This document shows, in pieces, positions 11,485 through 23,172 of a stretch of DNA of 64,000 bases. The stretch covers positions 2,656,440-2,720,439 of the forward strand of contig NC_049979.1 in assembly GCF_000003815.2 (NCBI RefSeq), given 5' to 3'. The DNA is from Branchiostoma floridae. Lineage: Eukaryota; Chordata; Leptocardii; Amphioxiformes; Branchiostomatidae. Positions within the stretch are counted from its first letter, which is position 1; every line of letters begins with the position of its first letter. The position numbers and the translations under genes were made by a program. Below the pieces are notes generated by a model. It worked only from the letters and a program-made list of their open reading frames with translations. It made no database searches and had not been told where the DNA came from.

Positions 11485-11775
11485 AAAATTACCTGCACCA
11501 GACAACTTTTACCTGCACCACTCTGAATTTATGAAGTATGGATCCAACTAAAATTGTTCAGGAACCATTGCTATTTTTTCTTCTATATGTAACAGTCAAT
11601 GCAGCTAATAACAATCCACATACACCTACATGTACATGTACATAATATGACATTTATGTATAAAACCCAGTACATGGACCAGTGCAGGTTAGGTGCAGGT
11701 AGACACCAGAAATACCTGCACAGCTCCAATTTTACCTGCACTAACCTGCATATGCAGGTGGTATTTCGAGCCCTG
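11485..11775 (-). mobile_element. GGCTCGAAATAC-type MITE, truncated
   Basis: Ends GGTATTTCGAGCCCTG and shares TACATGGACCAGTGCAGGTT with copies at 17256, 25125 and 25814, in the opposite orientation. Other end missing. Confidence 0.7.
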
Positions 11776-11879
11776 GTAATTGTGCCACGGGGCTTTCTAA
11801 GGACATCCAGGACACCAACCGGAAGTGTCGGACAGCTCAGGTGGATAGAGACCAGGACCTGCAATTCTGCTATCTAAAT

Positions 11880-12085
11880 GAGGGGCCTGTTCTAGGTTTG
11901 TAAGGGATCAAGCCAATTGCTAATTATCACTGAATGGGCTGAACGGATCCCTGGGGCCAAAAAGCTTTCCTCGGCTGTAATGGGGCAGATGACGTGATAA
12001 CGGGCGCTCCAAACCGCTCAGTCTGGGGTCAACGCTCTCTAGATTTCTGGTGAAATGGTAACATTCTGGTGAGGATACCGCAAAC
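11880..12085. other. Non-repetitive intron block
   Basis: GC-balanced, no recognised family, no exon signal. Nothing further can be said. Confidence 0.2.
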
Positions 12086-12475
12086 ACAAAAGTTCTGAGA
12101 CGTACCCAAAATGTTTTTAGTAGTAATATGAATTCTGTCATTTTATATAAATGGATCTATTACCATTGCCTTACATTGTACCATGTACAAATGTCGTGCA
12201 ATAAAGTTCATTCATTTTCATGGACAAAAGGATCACAGCAAATGAAGACAAAAGTTCTGAGACATACCCAAAATGTTCTTATGGACAAAGCAATCACAGC
12301 AAACGAAGACAAAAGTTCTGAGACATATCCAAAACATTTTTATGGACAAAACAATTAAAGCAAACAAAGACAAAAGTTCTGAGATGTACCCTAAATGTTC
12401 TTATGGAAAAAACAATTACAGCAAACAAAGACAAAGGTTCAGAGATATACCCAAAATGTTCTTGAGGACAAAGCG
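12085..12475. repeat. 61-bp tandem repeat, about 5 copies
   Basis: ACAAAAGTTCTGAGACRTAC then CCAAAATGTTCTTATGGACA recurs at 61-base spacing (12251, 12312, 12373, 12434) with an outlying copy at 12088. A GTGCAATAAAGTTCATTCAT LINE-like 3' tail at 12195-12220 interrupts it. Confidence 0.85.
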
Positions 12476-12689
12476 TTTATCTTGACTCCACTTTCCTATC
12501 CTATGCAGCAGCGAGGTGCAAATAAAAAAGGACAATGTACCAAGGGTAGTTTATCAGCCTGACTTGCACATTACTTAAAGGCATTTTTAATCAATTCTCT
12601 CAACTACTGATAAAACGGGTTTTTCAAAAAGTGTACCAGGTTGGCATTTGGTAACATTATATACAAATTATCATGTACGTACAGAAGGA

Positions 12690-13404
12690 ATAGGTAGCAA
12701 GCGCACAAAGAAGAAGACACTGCACAAAGCACAAATAGGTAGAAAGCACACAAAGAAGAAGACATTGCACAAAGCACAAATAGGGAGAAAGCGCACAAAG
12801 AAGAAGACATTGCACAAAGCACAAATAGGTAGAAAGCACACAAAGAAGAAGACATTGCACAAAGCACAAATAGGGAGAAAGCGCACAAAGAAGAAGACAT
12901 TGCACAAAGCACAAATAGGTAGAAAGCACACAAAGAAGAAGACACTGCACAAAGCACAAATAGGTAGAAAGCGCACAAAGAAGAAGACATTGCACAAAGC
13001 ACAAATAGGTAGAAAGCGCACAAAGAAGAAGACACTGCACAAAGCACAAATAGGGAGAAAGCACACAAAGAAGAAGACACTGCACAAAGCACAAATAGGT
13101 AGAAAGCGCACAAAGAAGAAGACATTGCACAAAGCACAAATAGGTAGAAAGCGCACAAAGAAGAAGTCTGCACAAAGCACAAATAGGGAGAAAGCACACA
13201 AAGAAGAAGACACTGCACAAAGCACAAATAGGTAGAAAGCGCACAAAGAAGAAGACATTGCACAAAGCACAAATAGGGAGAAAGCACACAAAGAAGAAGA
13301 CACTGCACAAAGCACAAATAGGTAGAAAGCGCACAAAGAAGAAGACATTGCACAAAGCACAAATAGGTAGAAAGCGCACAAAGAAGAAGACACTGCACAA
13401 AGCA
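12690..13404. repeat. 45-bp minisatellite, about 16 copies
   Basis: Unit GCACAAAGCACAAATAGGTA then GAAAGCGCACAAAGAAGAAG and ACATT. The period is a multiple of three and lacks stops in several frames on both strands, which creates long false frames. No neighbouring exon shares the unit. Confidence 0.95.
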
Positions 13405-13499
13405 TTTGTTGTCTCTGCAGGAGTCACTACGATGTTAAACAGGCCTTAGTTCACGTCACTTCCTGGTCGTGACATAGAAATGCAGTGGCGCTGACACGC

Positions 13500-13710
13500 G
13501 AGGTGAATCCGAACGCGCTCCGTTCCGGGATACCCCGCTCCAGTCTACGTGGATCCGGGGACATTTGCGAGGTGTACAGCGACGGAGTGTGTCAGGAAGG
13601 ATAGCAAAGTGCAAGGCTGCCTGAGAAGCACAGTGTGAAGACTATAGGACTGTTGCCCATTCGTGTCAGAGACCCATGGAGCAGTGTAATCAAATACTGG
13701 TAACTGCCGA
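13500..13710 (+). repeat. RTE-like LINE 3' tail fragment
   Basis: AGCACAGTGTGAAGACTATA and GAGCAGTGTAATCAAATACT match the 3' end at 44085-44160. No coding remnant is visible. Confidence 0.5.
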
Positions 13711-14540
13711 TACTAACTGCATGTACTAGTACTGCCAATGTTAACGCAGACCCTCCATAGGACTGCAACAGTTTCTAGTGGCTTAGCTTGCAGGTCTGGA
13801 TCACGAGTTCTGATCTAGAAACACAGCGGACGACTATTGCATTGCATGTTCGACGCATGACACACATCGACGACTGAGCACCACCGCTGAAGGCGATCTC
13901 GAATTATATCGTTTTTCAAAATGGACCAGGGAAGCACAACTGCAAGATTGCATGCAACCCTCAGGATGCCAGGGAAGCCGTCTTCTGGTGCCAAATTTGG
14001 TTTGGTTATGGATTAAGCAGCACGGTTACACCTGTCCAGGAGCCTTCAGTGATCATGAAGGTAAGCTGTGATGTAGCTATACGTAAGGGTTTACGCATGT
14101 TGTCCAATCCACCGAAGACTACCGATGACAAAAGCGGTCCTCGACGTCCACTTGACGGACGAACAACACATGTATATCCCAAGGGCCTGACTGACTGTTC
14201 CAAGAAATCGAGTTAGCATCAAGCATCCAGTATGAATGCCCTGTTGGGATGGACAGTCATGCTGCTGGTCTTTACTTACTTCTAGAGGACTCTCTGGTGA
14301 GTGTAGAAGATTACTTTTTTTTTTTTAAATTACTTAGTACTCACCACAAAACAAGGCTCATGGAGCCACTCAAGCGTTTTGGGGTTACAATACTGTATTG
14401 AGAAGAAAGGTGTCTGTTAACCCTTGACTTAAACACTTCCGTATGGTTGACTATTAACTACAAAATAGGGACTCAGAATGAATCTTTAAATTCTACTGAC
14501 CAAATTTTAAATGATAACGAAAATCTTTATACAATCATGA
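13711..14540. other. Intron sequence, nothing recognised
   Basis: No exon or known repeat seen. Confidence 0.4.
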
Positions 14541-14559
14541 GTGTCATTATCTTTTCTAA

Positions 14560-15175
14560 TTACTCAAAGTCCAACCAAAATGATATACAATGTACATGTA
14601 CATGCTAACACACTAAAAAGACGCAGTGTGTTATTCTGTGTTGAGCAAAGACTGAGGTTTACAATTTCACAAACGTTGATCATGAGTATCTATGGGGCAC
14701 AGGTTACCAAACAGCTGCACTTTGTAAGCGGTGTAAGTCTACATGGTAAGAGCAGTGCTGAAAAGACAGCAGATACGCAGAGAGGACCCTTGTTTCAAAG
14801 TCCAACCAAAGTGATGTCTTGCTATGGTAAGCAAAGTGATGTCTTGCTATGGTCTCCAAACTATTGATAAAAAGGAGTCTGTTTTTGTGTTGCCCATAAA
14901 AAAAGACGCAGAATGTTTTTTTCTGGGATGAGCGAAGAACGAAGTTTACAATACTTATTTCTTATGGTAGGTTTGTACAATGTTAGGTCCCCACATTGAG
15001 TATCTGTGGGACACAGGTTACCAGACAGCTGCACAGTGTAAGAAGTAAGCGAGTCTATGTGGTAAGAGCAGTGTTGAAAAGACGGCAGATACGCAGAGAG
15101 GACCCTTGTCTCTTTTCGTCGGGCTAAGTGGAACGGTGAATCATGCTTTTATCAAAGTCCAACCAAAGTGATGTC
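14560..15175. repeat. Direct repeat pair with GCAGATACGCAGAGAGGACC
   Basis: A ~150-bp segment (ACAGCTGCAC..., GTAAGAGCAGTG..., GCAGATACGCAGAGAGGACC, AAGTCCAACCAAAGTGATGT) occurs at 14700-14825 and again at 15010-15175. Confidence 0.75.
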
Positions 15176-15189
15176 TTTATCTCCCGTTC

Positions 15190-15415
15190 TCAGCCTCCTC
15201 AGGTCCTCAGGGCTCACTTCTGCGGGCACTTGAAGCGGAGCGTGTTTGTTTACAAGCTGCGGGATTGGTGATTGTTGTGGCGTGTTCTGCGCCCCATCAA
15301 GAGCAGGAGGGGGCGTTGGGAGTCGTTTGCGCGCTGCCCTGGCGTGCCGTGCCGGCTTTGTGCCGCCCGGGATCGGGTGACGTTATTTTGACAGGTTCAA
15401 GAGGACTGCAAACAG
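15190..15415. other. GC-rich non-repetitive intron block
   Basis: A GC-rich island (CCTGGCGTGCCGTGCCGGCT) between two repeat zones, without frame or splice signals I trust. Possibly regulatory; unsupported. Confidence 0.2.
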
Positions 15416-15419
15416 ATTA

Positions 15420-16345
15420 GCTCCATTAGGGGGAACGATGTTTGGGTCCTGATAACGACTGCATGCAGTTTTCTCACTTAGTAAAACTTTTTTCAAAACA
15501 AATCAAGTTTTTCACTGGCATACTACAGTCAGAAAATATATGAAGTCCCATTACCCAATAGGAGGAACGATGTTCAGGTCTTGAAAAATACTGCATGCAG
15601 TTTTCTCACTTAGTAAAACTTTGTTTCAAAACAAAAGGTAAGCACACCAAATTTTTGACTGGCATACTACAGTCAGAAAATATATAAAGTCGCACTACCC
15701 AATAGGAGGAACAATGTTTGGGTCTTGATAATGGCTGCATGCAGCTTTCTCTCTTAGGTTAGTAAAACTTTGTTTCAAAGCATGATGAACAAAATGACCA
15801 ATAAACTGGTGGACGTACCAACTGATAAGACTATCAGCAGCTCAAAAAAGAACAAGGAAAAGCCATACCTTCAAGTCCCAGATTTACAAACCTAGGATTA
15901 ATCTGTTCAAAAATTCATATTTTCCCAGAACTATCGTAGAGTGGAATATGTTATCACCAAGCACAGTAGGGGCATCTTCTCTGGATAGTTTTAAAGAACG
16001 CTTGCAGATAGATGTGCAAAAGCTAGGTGTGACAGGTCGAAATAGGTAAGCACATCAAACTTTTGACTGGCATGCTACAGTCAGAAAACATATAAAGTCG
16101 CACTACCCAACAGGAGGAACGATGTTTGGGTCCTGAAAACTACTGCATGTGGTTTTCTCACTTAGTAAAACAAAACTTTGTTTCAAAACAACAGTTAAGC
16201 ACATCAAATAGACATACAACAGTCTTCCTCAGAAAATGTAAAAAGTCCCACAAGGGGGAAGAACGTTTGGATCCTGAAAACTGCAGTTTTCTCACTTAGT
16301 AAAACACAATTTTTCAAAACAAATGTACTATTTGTAGCAAAATGG
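15420..16345. repeat. Five ~140-bp repeats, interrupted by a CR1-like fragment
   Basis: AGGAGGAACGATGTTTGGGT, CTGCATGCAGTTTTCTCACT, TAGTAAAACTTTGTTTCAAA and GGCATACTACAGTCAGAAAA recur from 15425, 15555, 15700, 16105 and 16245. Confidence 0.85.
15870..16047 (+). mobile_element. CR1-like LINE 3' fragment inserted in a repeat array
   Basis: The plus strand reads PRTIVEWNMLSPSTVGASSL then DSFKERLQIDVQKLGVTGR, close to the reading at 56557-56755. It splits the surrounding array, so it is younger than the array. Confidence 0.75.
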
Positions 16346-16689
16346 ACCATTGTTTTGAGTATTACCGTTTTCACAGACGATTGAGGTCCCAACCTGGACC
16401 TGGACCTGCACTGGACCTGTACCTTAATTTTCTGTACCAGTAACCACCCCTACTAGTGCAGACAACAAATGCCAATATTTCAATAAACAACAGCTTTGGT
16501 TGACATGGAACAAGTCCCTCCCCCACCAACAGCGTAACATCTTAATCAACCTGCAGAGTGATATGTGGAAAACACCAACATTCAGAGATAAGAACCAATC
16601 TGGCCTTTACAATCTTTGCTTTCATCATCGATGTTTTAAGAAACAGGTCACCGTAAAACAAACCAGAGACAACAGAGGGATGTCCTTAA

Positions 16690-16815
16690 CAGAAGTTAGG
16701 TACTCCTTTCCACCTGAATTCAGCCAGGAAAGGGCACAATATCACTGGCATGACACAATTCAAACTGAGGAACTCTGAGCTCTAGGCTTAACACCCTGCC
16801 TTTATGCCACAAGAT
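16690..16815 (-). repeat. Degenerate tRNA-derived SINE fragment
   Basis: CACCTGAATTCAGCCAGGAA then AGGGCACAA and CCTTTATGCCAC match, with decay, the order in the copy at 17945-18150. Confidence 0.4.
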
Positions 16816-17255
16816 CCCACAATGCTTCTGCCATGTCATATATTAGACCTGTTTAACTCAGGTGTAACATAATTATCTTCAGTCAAGTTGTTGTTGTTGT
16901 AATTTATTTACTACACAGACAACCACAGAAAGAAAACCTCCAATGGTCACCATGGCCCTGAAACATTTAGCAACGAGTCATTTTATTTTTTAAGATGCCT
17001 TACTCATCAAACAACCCACACCACTAGACTACTAAGTAACCGTGTCATGTATTACATCAGGAGAAATGCAAGGCATGCTGACAGCCGTCGCCTCCTTTGA
17101 GACTATGAAATTAAGTCATTGTATGAGACATCTTATTATTAGAAGTTTCAGTGGTTGTCCTTCATATGGTCTAGACAAAGGCAAGCGCACGGAACCCCAA
17201 CGGCAGTTACTTTCCTTGAAGCTAAACAAATGAAGTCATCTTAAGATATCTTATT

Positions 17256-17585
17256 CAGGGCTCGAAATACCACCTGCATATGCAGTTAAGTGCAGGTAAA
17301 ATTAGAGCTGTGCAGTTATTTCTGGTGTCTCCTGCACCTAACCTGCACTGGTCCATGCACTGGGTTTTATACATAAATGTCCTATGATGTAGGTGTATGT
17401 GGATTGTTATTACTGCATTGACTGTTACCACCTATAAAGTACAAAAGAAAAAAAAATAGCAATGGTTTCTGAACAATTTAAGTGCTTCCTAAATTCAGAG
17501 TGGTGCAGGTAAAATTTGTCTGGTGAAGGTAGTTTTCAATGTAACCTGCACCAGTGCAGGCATGCAAAAAAAGTATTTTGAGCCG
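17256..17585 (+). mobile_element. GGCTCGAAATAC-type MITE with 5-bp TTATT flanks
   Basis: Starts CAGGGCTCGAAATACCACCT and ends AGTATTTTGAGCCG, inverted ends with decay. TTATT lies directly on both sides. The body has many TGCAGGTRA words and CTGCACTGGTCCATG. Confidence 0.75.
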
Positions 17586-17671
17586 TTATTCCATTAGAAG
17601 GTCCAGTAATTATCCTTCACTAAGGCTAGACAAGAGATAGTGCAAGGTACCTTTAAATTCATTAACCAATG

Positions 17672-18260
17672 TCATCTTGAGGTGTCTCACTCACTGTCTA
17701 AGACTCTCTTGACTTTCCTGAGATCCTTGAGTTCCCTGAAGACTTCGCAATTTACAGGAACTTCTGAGTTATCTGGACATTTTCAGGCTTTGGAAAAAGT
17801 CTAGAGATATCTTACTCACTGTCCAAGTCACTCTTGAGTTTCCTAAGGTCTTTCACGAGAACACATCACATCTTCAAGGAATTGTTGAGTCATCCTGGGA
17901 GTTCCCTTTTTTCCTTTAGTGCCCACAATCATTATGTTGATCGTCGTTTTGGCACAGTTTTAATTTAACGTCCTATCCGAGGGACGTCCCTAGCCTGAGC
18001 TAGGTACTCATTTTAACCTGAGTGAAGTGGAGAAAGTCATGCAAAGTGCCTTTCCCAAGGGCACAAGATCAGTCACACCGGCAGGGTTCGAACTCAAGAC
18101 CTCTTGGGCCTAAGCCCAACATCCTGCCGATTACGCCACGCGCTCTTACGTTTCCTGAGGTCCTTATCCAGAGGGCATCACATCTTCAAGGAACTTTAAA
18201 GTTATCTTGGACATTTTGAGGTTACACTAGAATGAAGCAATCTTGAGACGTCTTACTCAC
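17672..18260 (-). repeat. Copies of the exon 16 donor junction, split by a SINE
   Basis: TCTTACTCAC...AAGTC.CTCTT.A.TTTCCT.AGGTC (complement of the exon 16 end and donor) recurs at 17685-17730 and 17810-17855, with a third partial copy at 18145-18165. The accompanying intron words CATCACATCTTCAAGGAA and GTTATCTTGGACATTTTGAG also repeat. Still weaker copies reach back to ~16975. Confidence 0.75.
17945..18150 (-). repeat. tRNA-derived SINE copy (minus), fairly complete
   Basis: ACGTCCTATCCGAGGGACGT, CCTTTCCCAAGGGCACAAGA, CAGGGTTCGAACTCAAGACC (B-box complement) and GCCGATTACGCCACGCGCTC (A-box side). The best copy of the family here. It interrupts the exon 16 copies. Confidence 0.7.
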
Positions 18261-18381
18261 CATCTAAGTCTCTCTTAAGCTTCCTGAGGTCCTTGCCGAT
18301 GTCGTCAAACTTGACCAGGGTTGCCTGGTTAATGTCGTTGGGTTCTGGGATGGGCAGCTTGGCTTGCTCTGTGCCGGCGGC
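18261..18381 (-). CDS. FMN: Formin exon 16 (residues 1271-1310): FH2
   Basis: Begins [20 protein letters not shown] and ends [17 protein letters not shown]. LPxPEPxDxxQAxxxKFxDxxKDLRKLKxDL is the family signature. Acceptor GCTGCAG|GCCGCC, donor GATG|GTGAGT; phase 0 in, 1 out. Degenerate copies of its 3' end and donor lie downstream. Confidence 0.92.
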
Positions 18382-18973
18382 CTGCAGCAAGCAAAGAGAG
18401 AGAACAAAGCATCCGTAAAACAGTCCTCTTCCCTTCACAACACAACACAATAATCTAAACTTGGCGCAGATATAAGGTGAAAATGATGAAAACCTAGCTT
18501 CAGTTAGGGCTGTCTCGTGTTTGAGGAGAGACACACCATAAACGAACCCAACACACTTGTCAAATAGAGTAAATAGGGGTCTTTCAATTACATGAATGCA
18601 TTTGACGAGGTCAAATTTCAAGAAATAGATAAACTAGTCTTTAAAAGACTGCGATCCTGTGTTGACTACTCTGAAATTTATATCATGGTTTTGTGACATG
18701 CAACAAGCTACTTTTCAGGTAGACTATAAGTTTAACCATCCCTCCTTGGGCTAAACTATTGAGTGTGCAATAGTAGTAGTAATTGGTTTATTGAGCAATA
18801 AAATGTACAAATCAGCATTGCAGCATGAACTGAATTGCGTCGACTCTTACATACAATTTCAACTTTTAGGATGAAATCAATGAAATACTGTACCAAAGAA
18901 ATATGTATGGTTCAATGTAGTTTTGAGAGATATTGTACACAACTGAGTTACTGTGCATTAATTAATGAGTTAC

Positions 18974-19033
18974 CTTGTCAAACTTATTGATGAAGTAGAT
19001 TACTAGGTAGTGCAGCAGACTGGTCTTGCCATC
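18974..19033 (-). CDS. FMN: Formin exon 15 (residues 1251-1270): FH2
   Basis: A 60-base exon encoding DGKTSLLHYLVIYFINKFDK, equivalent to the SLLSYIVSYYLRNFD helix of FMN2. Acceptor CACACAG|GATGGC, donor CAAG|GTAACT, phase 0 at both ends. About 590 bases separate it from exon 16, holding nothing I recognise. Confidence 0.9.
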
Positions 19034-20658
19034 CTGTGTGAAAAAAAAACAGATAAAAGTGTAACAAAACTTTGACATAAGGCAGAAAGGACTAAGTCTT
19101 CCATAAAAGTACCAACAAAACACAAAAAAACGAAAGTCAAACTAAACAAGGCCACACCAATTAAATTTGTTGGTCCTCAGAGAGAATGATGGTAAACAGG
19201 TCAAGAAAAGGTGTGAAGGATAGGACTTAAACTTTTGGTACACAGTGTCAGGGATTGAATAACAAGATTTTTTGCCCACAAGGACAGATGTCACAGTTGA
19301 GTTGCCAAGTGGAAGTTGTCACAGTTGAGTTGCCATCGGAATACAATAAAAGTGTCACAAGTCCTAAAATCCTTGAAAATCCTCCTTTTCCGTGGCCCAA
19401 TCTGGAGTCTTTTGGTGTTAGAAGGAACAGGTAGGGTCTAATCTTTCCCAATTTTAGTCAAAGTTTGTTCGGTATCTGCCCACAACCCACAACCAGTCAC
19501 CATCGTCTGGGCAATTCTGACTGGCTCACAGAAGTGTCAGGGATTGAGTCAAGTTTTGTTTCCTGTTCTCTTGCTCAACTTTAAAATATCAGAGAACCAA
19601 AGAAAGGAATCGGTGTGGCCATGAATGGTGGTTTCTTCTAGGTGGGGAGGGGTAAAAACAAGCAGGAGCCGGGAGAAGCTAATGCTCATTGCCAGAAAAC
19701 GTCGCACAAACCTTTGGGCAGTGCTGAAAATATGACAACAACAACCTGGGTTTAATGCATGGCAAACTCCACAAAAACCACATGTAAAAAAAAAAGTGCT
19801 GAAAATAAAATCGGCTTTTCGAGCTATAGCACAAAGATGCAAAATTATCAAATCCACAAGTTCACATGGCATGGCTGAATGATAGCAGACAAGGAAGCCT
19901 ACACAATACAGTGATAAAGTATCACATATGCAAATTAACGCTAGCCTGATTGTTAATACTATTATCATTTGTAAAATAGATTAGTCTCTTAGATTTCTAG
20001 ATACTAGCAACTCATGTAGTTAAACTGTTCTGTATGTATTGTATGTACAAGTTGTCACACATTGTATCCGTTACAGTTGTCATGCAATTAAGTTCTATTC
20101 TATTCTATTCTATTCTATTCTATTCTATTCTATGAAGAAAACCATTTCAGCATTTGTATGAGCCAATATCTTCGCATAGCATATAATATGCAGATTCCGG
20201 CAAAAGCAAGTAAATTGGATTTGTAAAACCTATTACTTTTATATTGACCCATGGTGATCAAAAGTCATTGATTGATTGATCGATCGATTGATTGAAAACA
20301 AGCGGCTGCCATGTGACCGTGAGGCTTGTGTGTTACACCGGAGTTAGGGTGCTTCTACACGCTGTATCGATACAGATACAGTTTAACTCAGAGACTGGTC
20401 TTTTACACCCTAACCATGCAATGAGGACAATTTTGAATGTCCAATAGGAGACATGTAAGACAAAGTCAAGCTAAAGACAATTTAGACTCCAATAGAAACA
20501 AAGGTAAGACAAGGTCAAGCTGTTGACAATTTTGGATTTCAATGGGAAACAAAGCTAAGACGCAGTTAATGCAACTGATGAGTCAATTAGCTCCTGTTGT
20601 TTTAGTTACTGTAATGTAAAAGCTGTCTTCTGCAGACATGTGTAAGAGCTGATGGTAC
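19034..20658. repeat. Intron between exons 15 and 14, with (ATTCT)n and (ATTG)n
   Basis: Mostly unrecognised. A LINE-like tail (TGTCATGCAATTAAGTTCTA) runs into (ATTCT)n at 20093-20132, and (TTGA)n/(CGAT)n lies at 20266-20296. The remaining sequence shows no gene. Confidence 0.6.
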
Positions 20659-20732
20659 CTTTCCCTTCACGTCCTTCAGTTTGGCCAGAATCTCCAGTTG
20701 GAAACCGTCTGCCTGGCCACGAGTTCTGTTCC
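20659..20732 (-). CDS. FMN: Formin exon 14 (residues 1226-1250): FH2 post
   Basis: Encodes (G)[20 protein letters not shown] then VKGK, equivalent to [22 protein letters not shown] in FMN2. Acceptor TTAATAG|GGAACA, donor AAAG|GTACCA; phase 1 in, 0 out. The acceptor and first bases recur about every 105-180 bases upstream. Confidence 0.92.
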
Positions 20733-21330
20733 CTATTAAACATAAATGTAAAACATGGTACAATCAGAAAGGAAGATGATATACGTAGTATAGTCACACC
20801 TATACTGTAATCAAATATTCGACCGATCTTGAGTCTTGTTCCCTGTTAAACATAAATGTAAAACATGGTACAATCAGCAAGGAAGATGATATAGTATAGT
20901 CACACCTATACTGTAATCAAATATTCGACCGATCTTGAGTCCTGTTCCCTGCTCAACATAAATGTAAAACACTGTACAATCAGCAAGGAAGATGATATAG
21001 TACTGTATAGTCACACCTATACTATAATGTGGAGTGTATTGTGTAAAACCAGGGCGCTTGGCTCAGAACTAAGTGGTCCTGGGTTTAAATTCTGTCATGT
21101 TCGACCGATCTTGAGTCCTGTTCCCTATTAAACATAAACGTAAAACATTGTACAATCAGCAAGGGAGATGAAATAGTACATATAGGCACACCTATACTGT
21201 AATTAAATGTGGAGTTGTGTGGTGTAAAACCAGAGCGTTCGGCTCGGAACCAAGTGGTACAGGGTTCAAATCCTGCAGTCATGTTACCGATCTTGAGTCC
21301 TGTTCCCTGAGAACCCAAAACCTACAGGTA
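20733..21330 (-). repeat. Copies of the exon 14 acceptor junction with tRNA-like inserts
   Basis: TTGAGTCCTGTTCCCTATTA then AACATAAATGTAAAACA (complement of acceptor plus the first exon bases) recurs near 20830, 20936, 21110 and 21293. Later copies carry an extra block at 21045-21100, 21230-21285 and 21400-21455. Confidence 0.8.
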
Positions 21331-21389
21331 CAATCAGCAAGGGAGATGACATAGTATAGTCACACCTATACTGTAATTATAGTTCTGTT

Positions 21390-21460
21390 GTGTGGCGTAA
21401 AGCTAGAGCGTTCGGCTCAGAACCAAGTGGTACTGGGTTTGAACCCTGCCATGTAACCAA
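21390..21460 (+). repeat. tRNA-like SINE head (best of three)
   Basis: TGTGGCGTAAAGCTAGAGCG (A-box-like) followed by TGGGTTTGAACCCTGCC (B-box-like). No complete cloverleaf with an acceptor stem, so not called a tRNA gene. Confidence 0.45.
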
Positions 21461-22084
21461 TCTTTGAGTCCAATCTAATTGGTCAGGAAGGTTGAACAAA
21501 TGACTGAATGCACAGTCAGAGTATGGTATACCGACTGATAGTGTCTTCAAATTTGTTCGTTGACATGTTCTTCATTGACCAGGTGAAGTTGGAAATGACA
21601 TTATATGACATTACTGTACTATCAATTTTTCCATTTACGGCATATATTTGCTCATTTGTTGGCAGCTGCTTTGTACGATTTACAGTATGGTTGAAAACTT
21701 CTGTTTGGAAACATGCGAACATTAGAGTTGACAGAAAAGTGGCCTGGAAGTCCCACCAGCCTGGCCCATCTCCAAGTTTTGTACCAGGGACTTGTAGGCT
21801 CTGGACTTCACTTCTAGCCTCAGTGTTTGTTTGTTGGTTTGTTTGTTTATTTTCATACACCTGGGTAGCCTATTCAGTGCTAATACACTGGTTTTCAATA
21901 GGGCCCAGTTTCACATATACATACAAGGAAATAAAAAAAAAACTTACAGAGAGAAAAGTAGACATGTACGTCGGAACATATAAATACAACTGAAACATGA
22001 AAGACACAGATAAATCAAAATCATAATCCGATCCAAGGTCGACAGTTTGGGAGGTCAGAGGTCACTACTCAGTACAGAGACTAT

Positions 22085-22165
22085 GCACAGAGTGTTTCCA
22101 GGAAGACCTAACGTGAACACTTTCAAGTCAGCTGTCAACAAAGTTCTCTTAAACTCTTAGTCCTA
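22085..22165 (+). pseudogene. C-terminal end of a LINE reverse transcriptase
   Basis: Reads RVFPGRPNVNTFKSAVNKVL then LNS and a stop, the usual final segment of CR1/L2-like ORF2. Too short for clade assignment. Confidence 0.45.
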
Positions 22166-22763
22166 GTGCTAGCTTTATTGCTATCATAAGTACGCACAAC
22201 CATGTATAAATGTTTGCATGGATAAGAGTTGATGGTAAAGCTATGTGGATCACAATAACGGGTATAACGTTCGAGGCTTTGACTGTAATGTGACATATCC
22301 TTTTTATTTTTTGTCTTGTCTTATGTTACAGTATCAGTGTGATTGGTATCATTTCTATGGGCCGAATATCTTCTGTAATGATGCTAATATACAGGCTCCT
22401 TTTATACACTCACTCACTTATACCTGATTTAAAAAAAAAAGTGAAGCACCCCAGCCTCCCTAGCCCACACCTCCCCAGCTACAGTTACACACAGGTGCCT
22501 GCAGAATGGACCGATCCTGATCAAACAAATAGAACCAGGTAGAACCCCTTGTTCTATTTCGAACACCTCCATCAAAAACAGCCACAGTGGAACAGAAATG
22601 GCCAAAGAAAAAATGCTATCATGCTAATCTTTGTTGAACTTGACACTACATCCACCGAGTATAGTTGTTTGGGGAGAGAGAGCAAGTGCATAGCATTACA
22701 CTGTTGATGGGCAGGATGCACGTGTAGAGCAGGTTATGTATAAGACACGGCGGGACTCTCCAC

Positions 22764-23113
22764 CAGGGTTGTAGCCAGCTCAAAACCATTTTCCCTCCCC
22801 TCAATTTTAAATCCAATTGCACGCCGAAGGGGCGCTGTTCCTAGGAGTTCCGGCGGCATGCTCCACAGGAAAATTTTGAAATCTAAACCCTCTGAAATGC
22901 TATTTCCTGCATTTTGAGGTGTCAATTTTGCCTGGGAGACAAAGCTGACCAACGCCATTTATTTTGGTGAAAAATTACACAAGGAAAACATTCTTTAATA
23001 TCTTTACATCAATATTTTTCGGTCACAGAGGACGAAATGGGCAAAATTACTTTCCGTCCAGAGCTACAAAATTCCGTCAAAGGACAGAAGGACGGGTGCT
23101 GGCTACAACCCTG
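22764..23113. mobile_element. hAT-like MITE, CAGGGTTGTAGCCAG ends, 8-bp target duplication
   Basis: Starts CAGGGTTGTAGCCAG and ends CTGGCTACAACCCTG. Flanks CTCTCCAC and CTCTGCAC are an 8-bp duplication with one mismatch, fitting hAT. No transposase. Confidence 0.8.
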
Positions 23114-23117
23114 CTCT

Positions 23118-23139
23118 GCACTATCAGACATTGATTGAT

Positions 23140-23171
<32 letters not shown>

Positions 23172-23172
23172 T
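23118..23172. repeat. (TTGA)n microsatellite
   Basis: Repeated TGATTGAT words directly after the MITE. Confidence 0.9.

Noticed and set aside
12604-13427. 264-, 256-, 244- and 195-codon frames on both strands
   Set aside because: Created by a 45-bp repeat with a period divisible by three and few stops; no signal peptide logic, no splice context, and all frames open equally.
21390-21460. tRNA gene
   Set aside because: A- and B-box-like words are present, but no acceptor-stem pairing or full cloverleaf, and the block is repeated inside an array.
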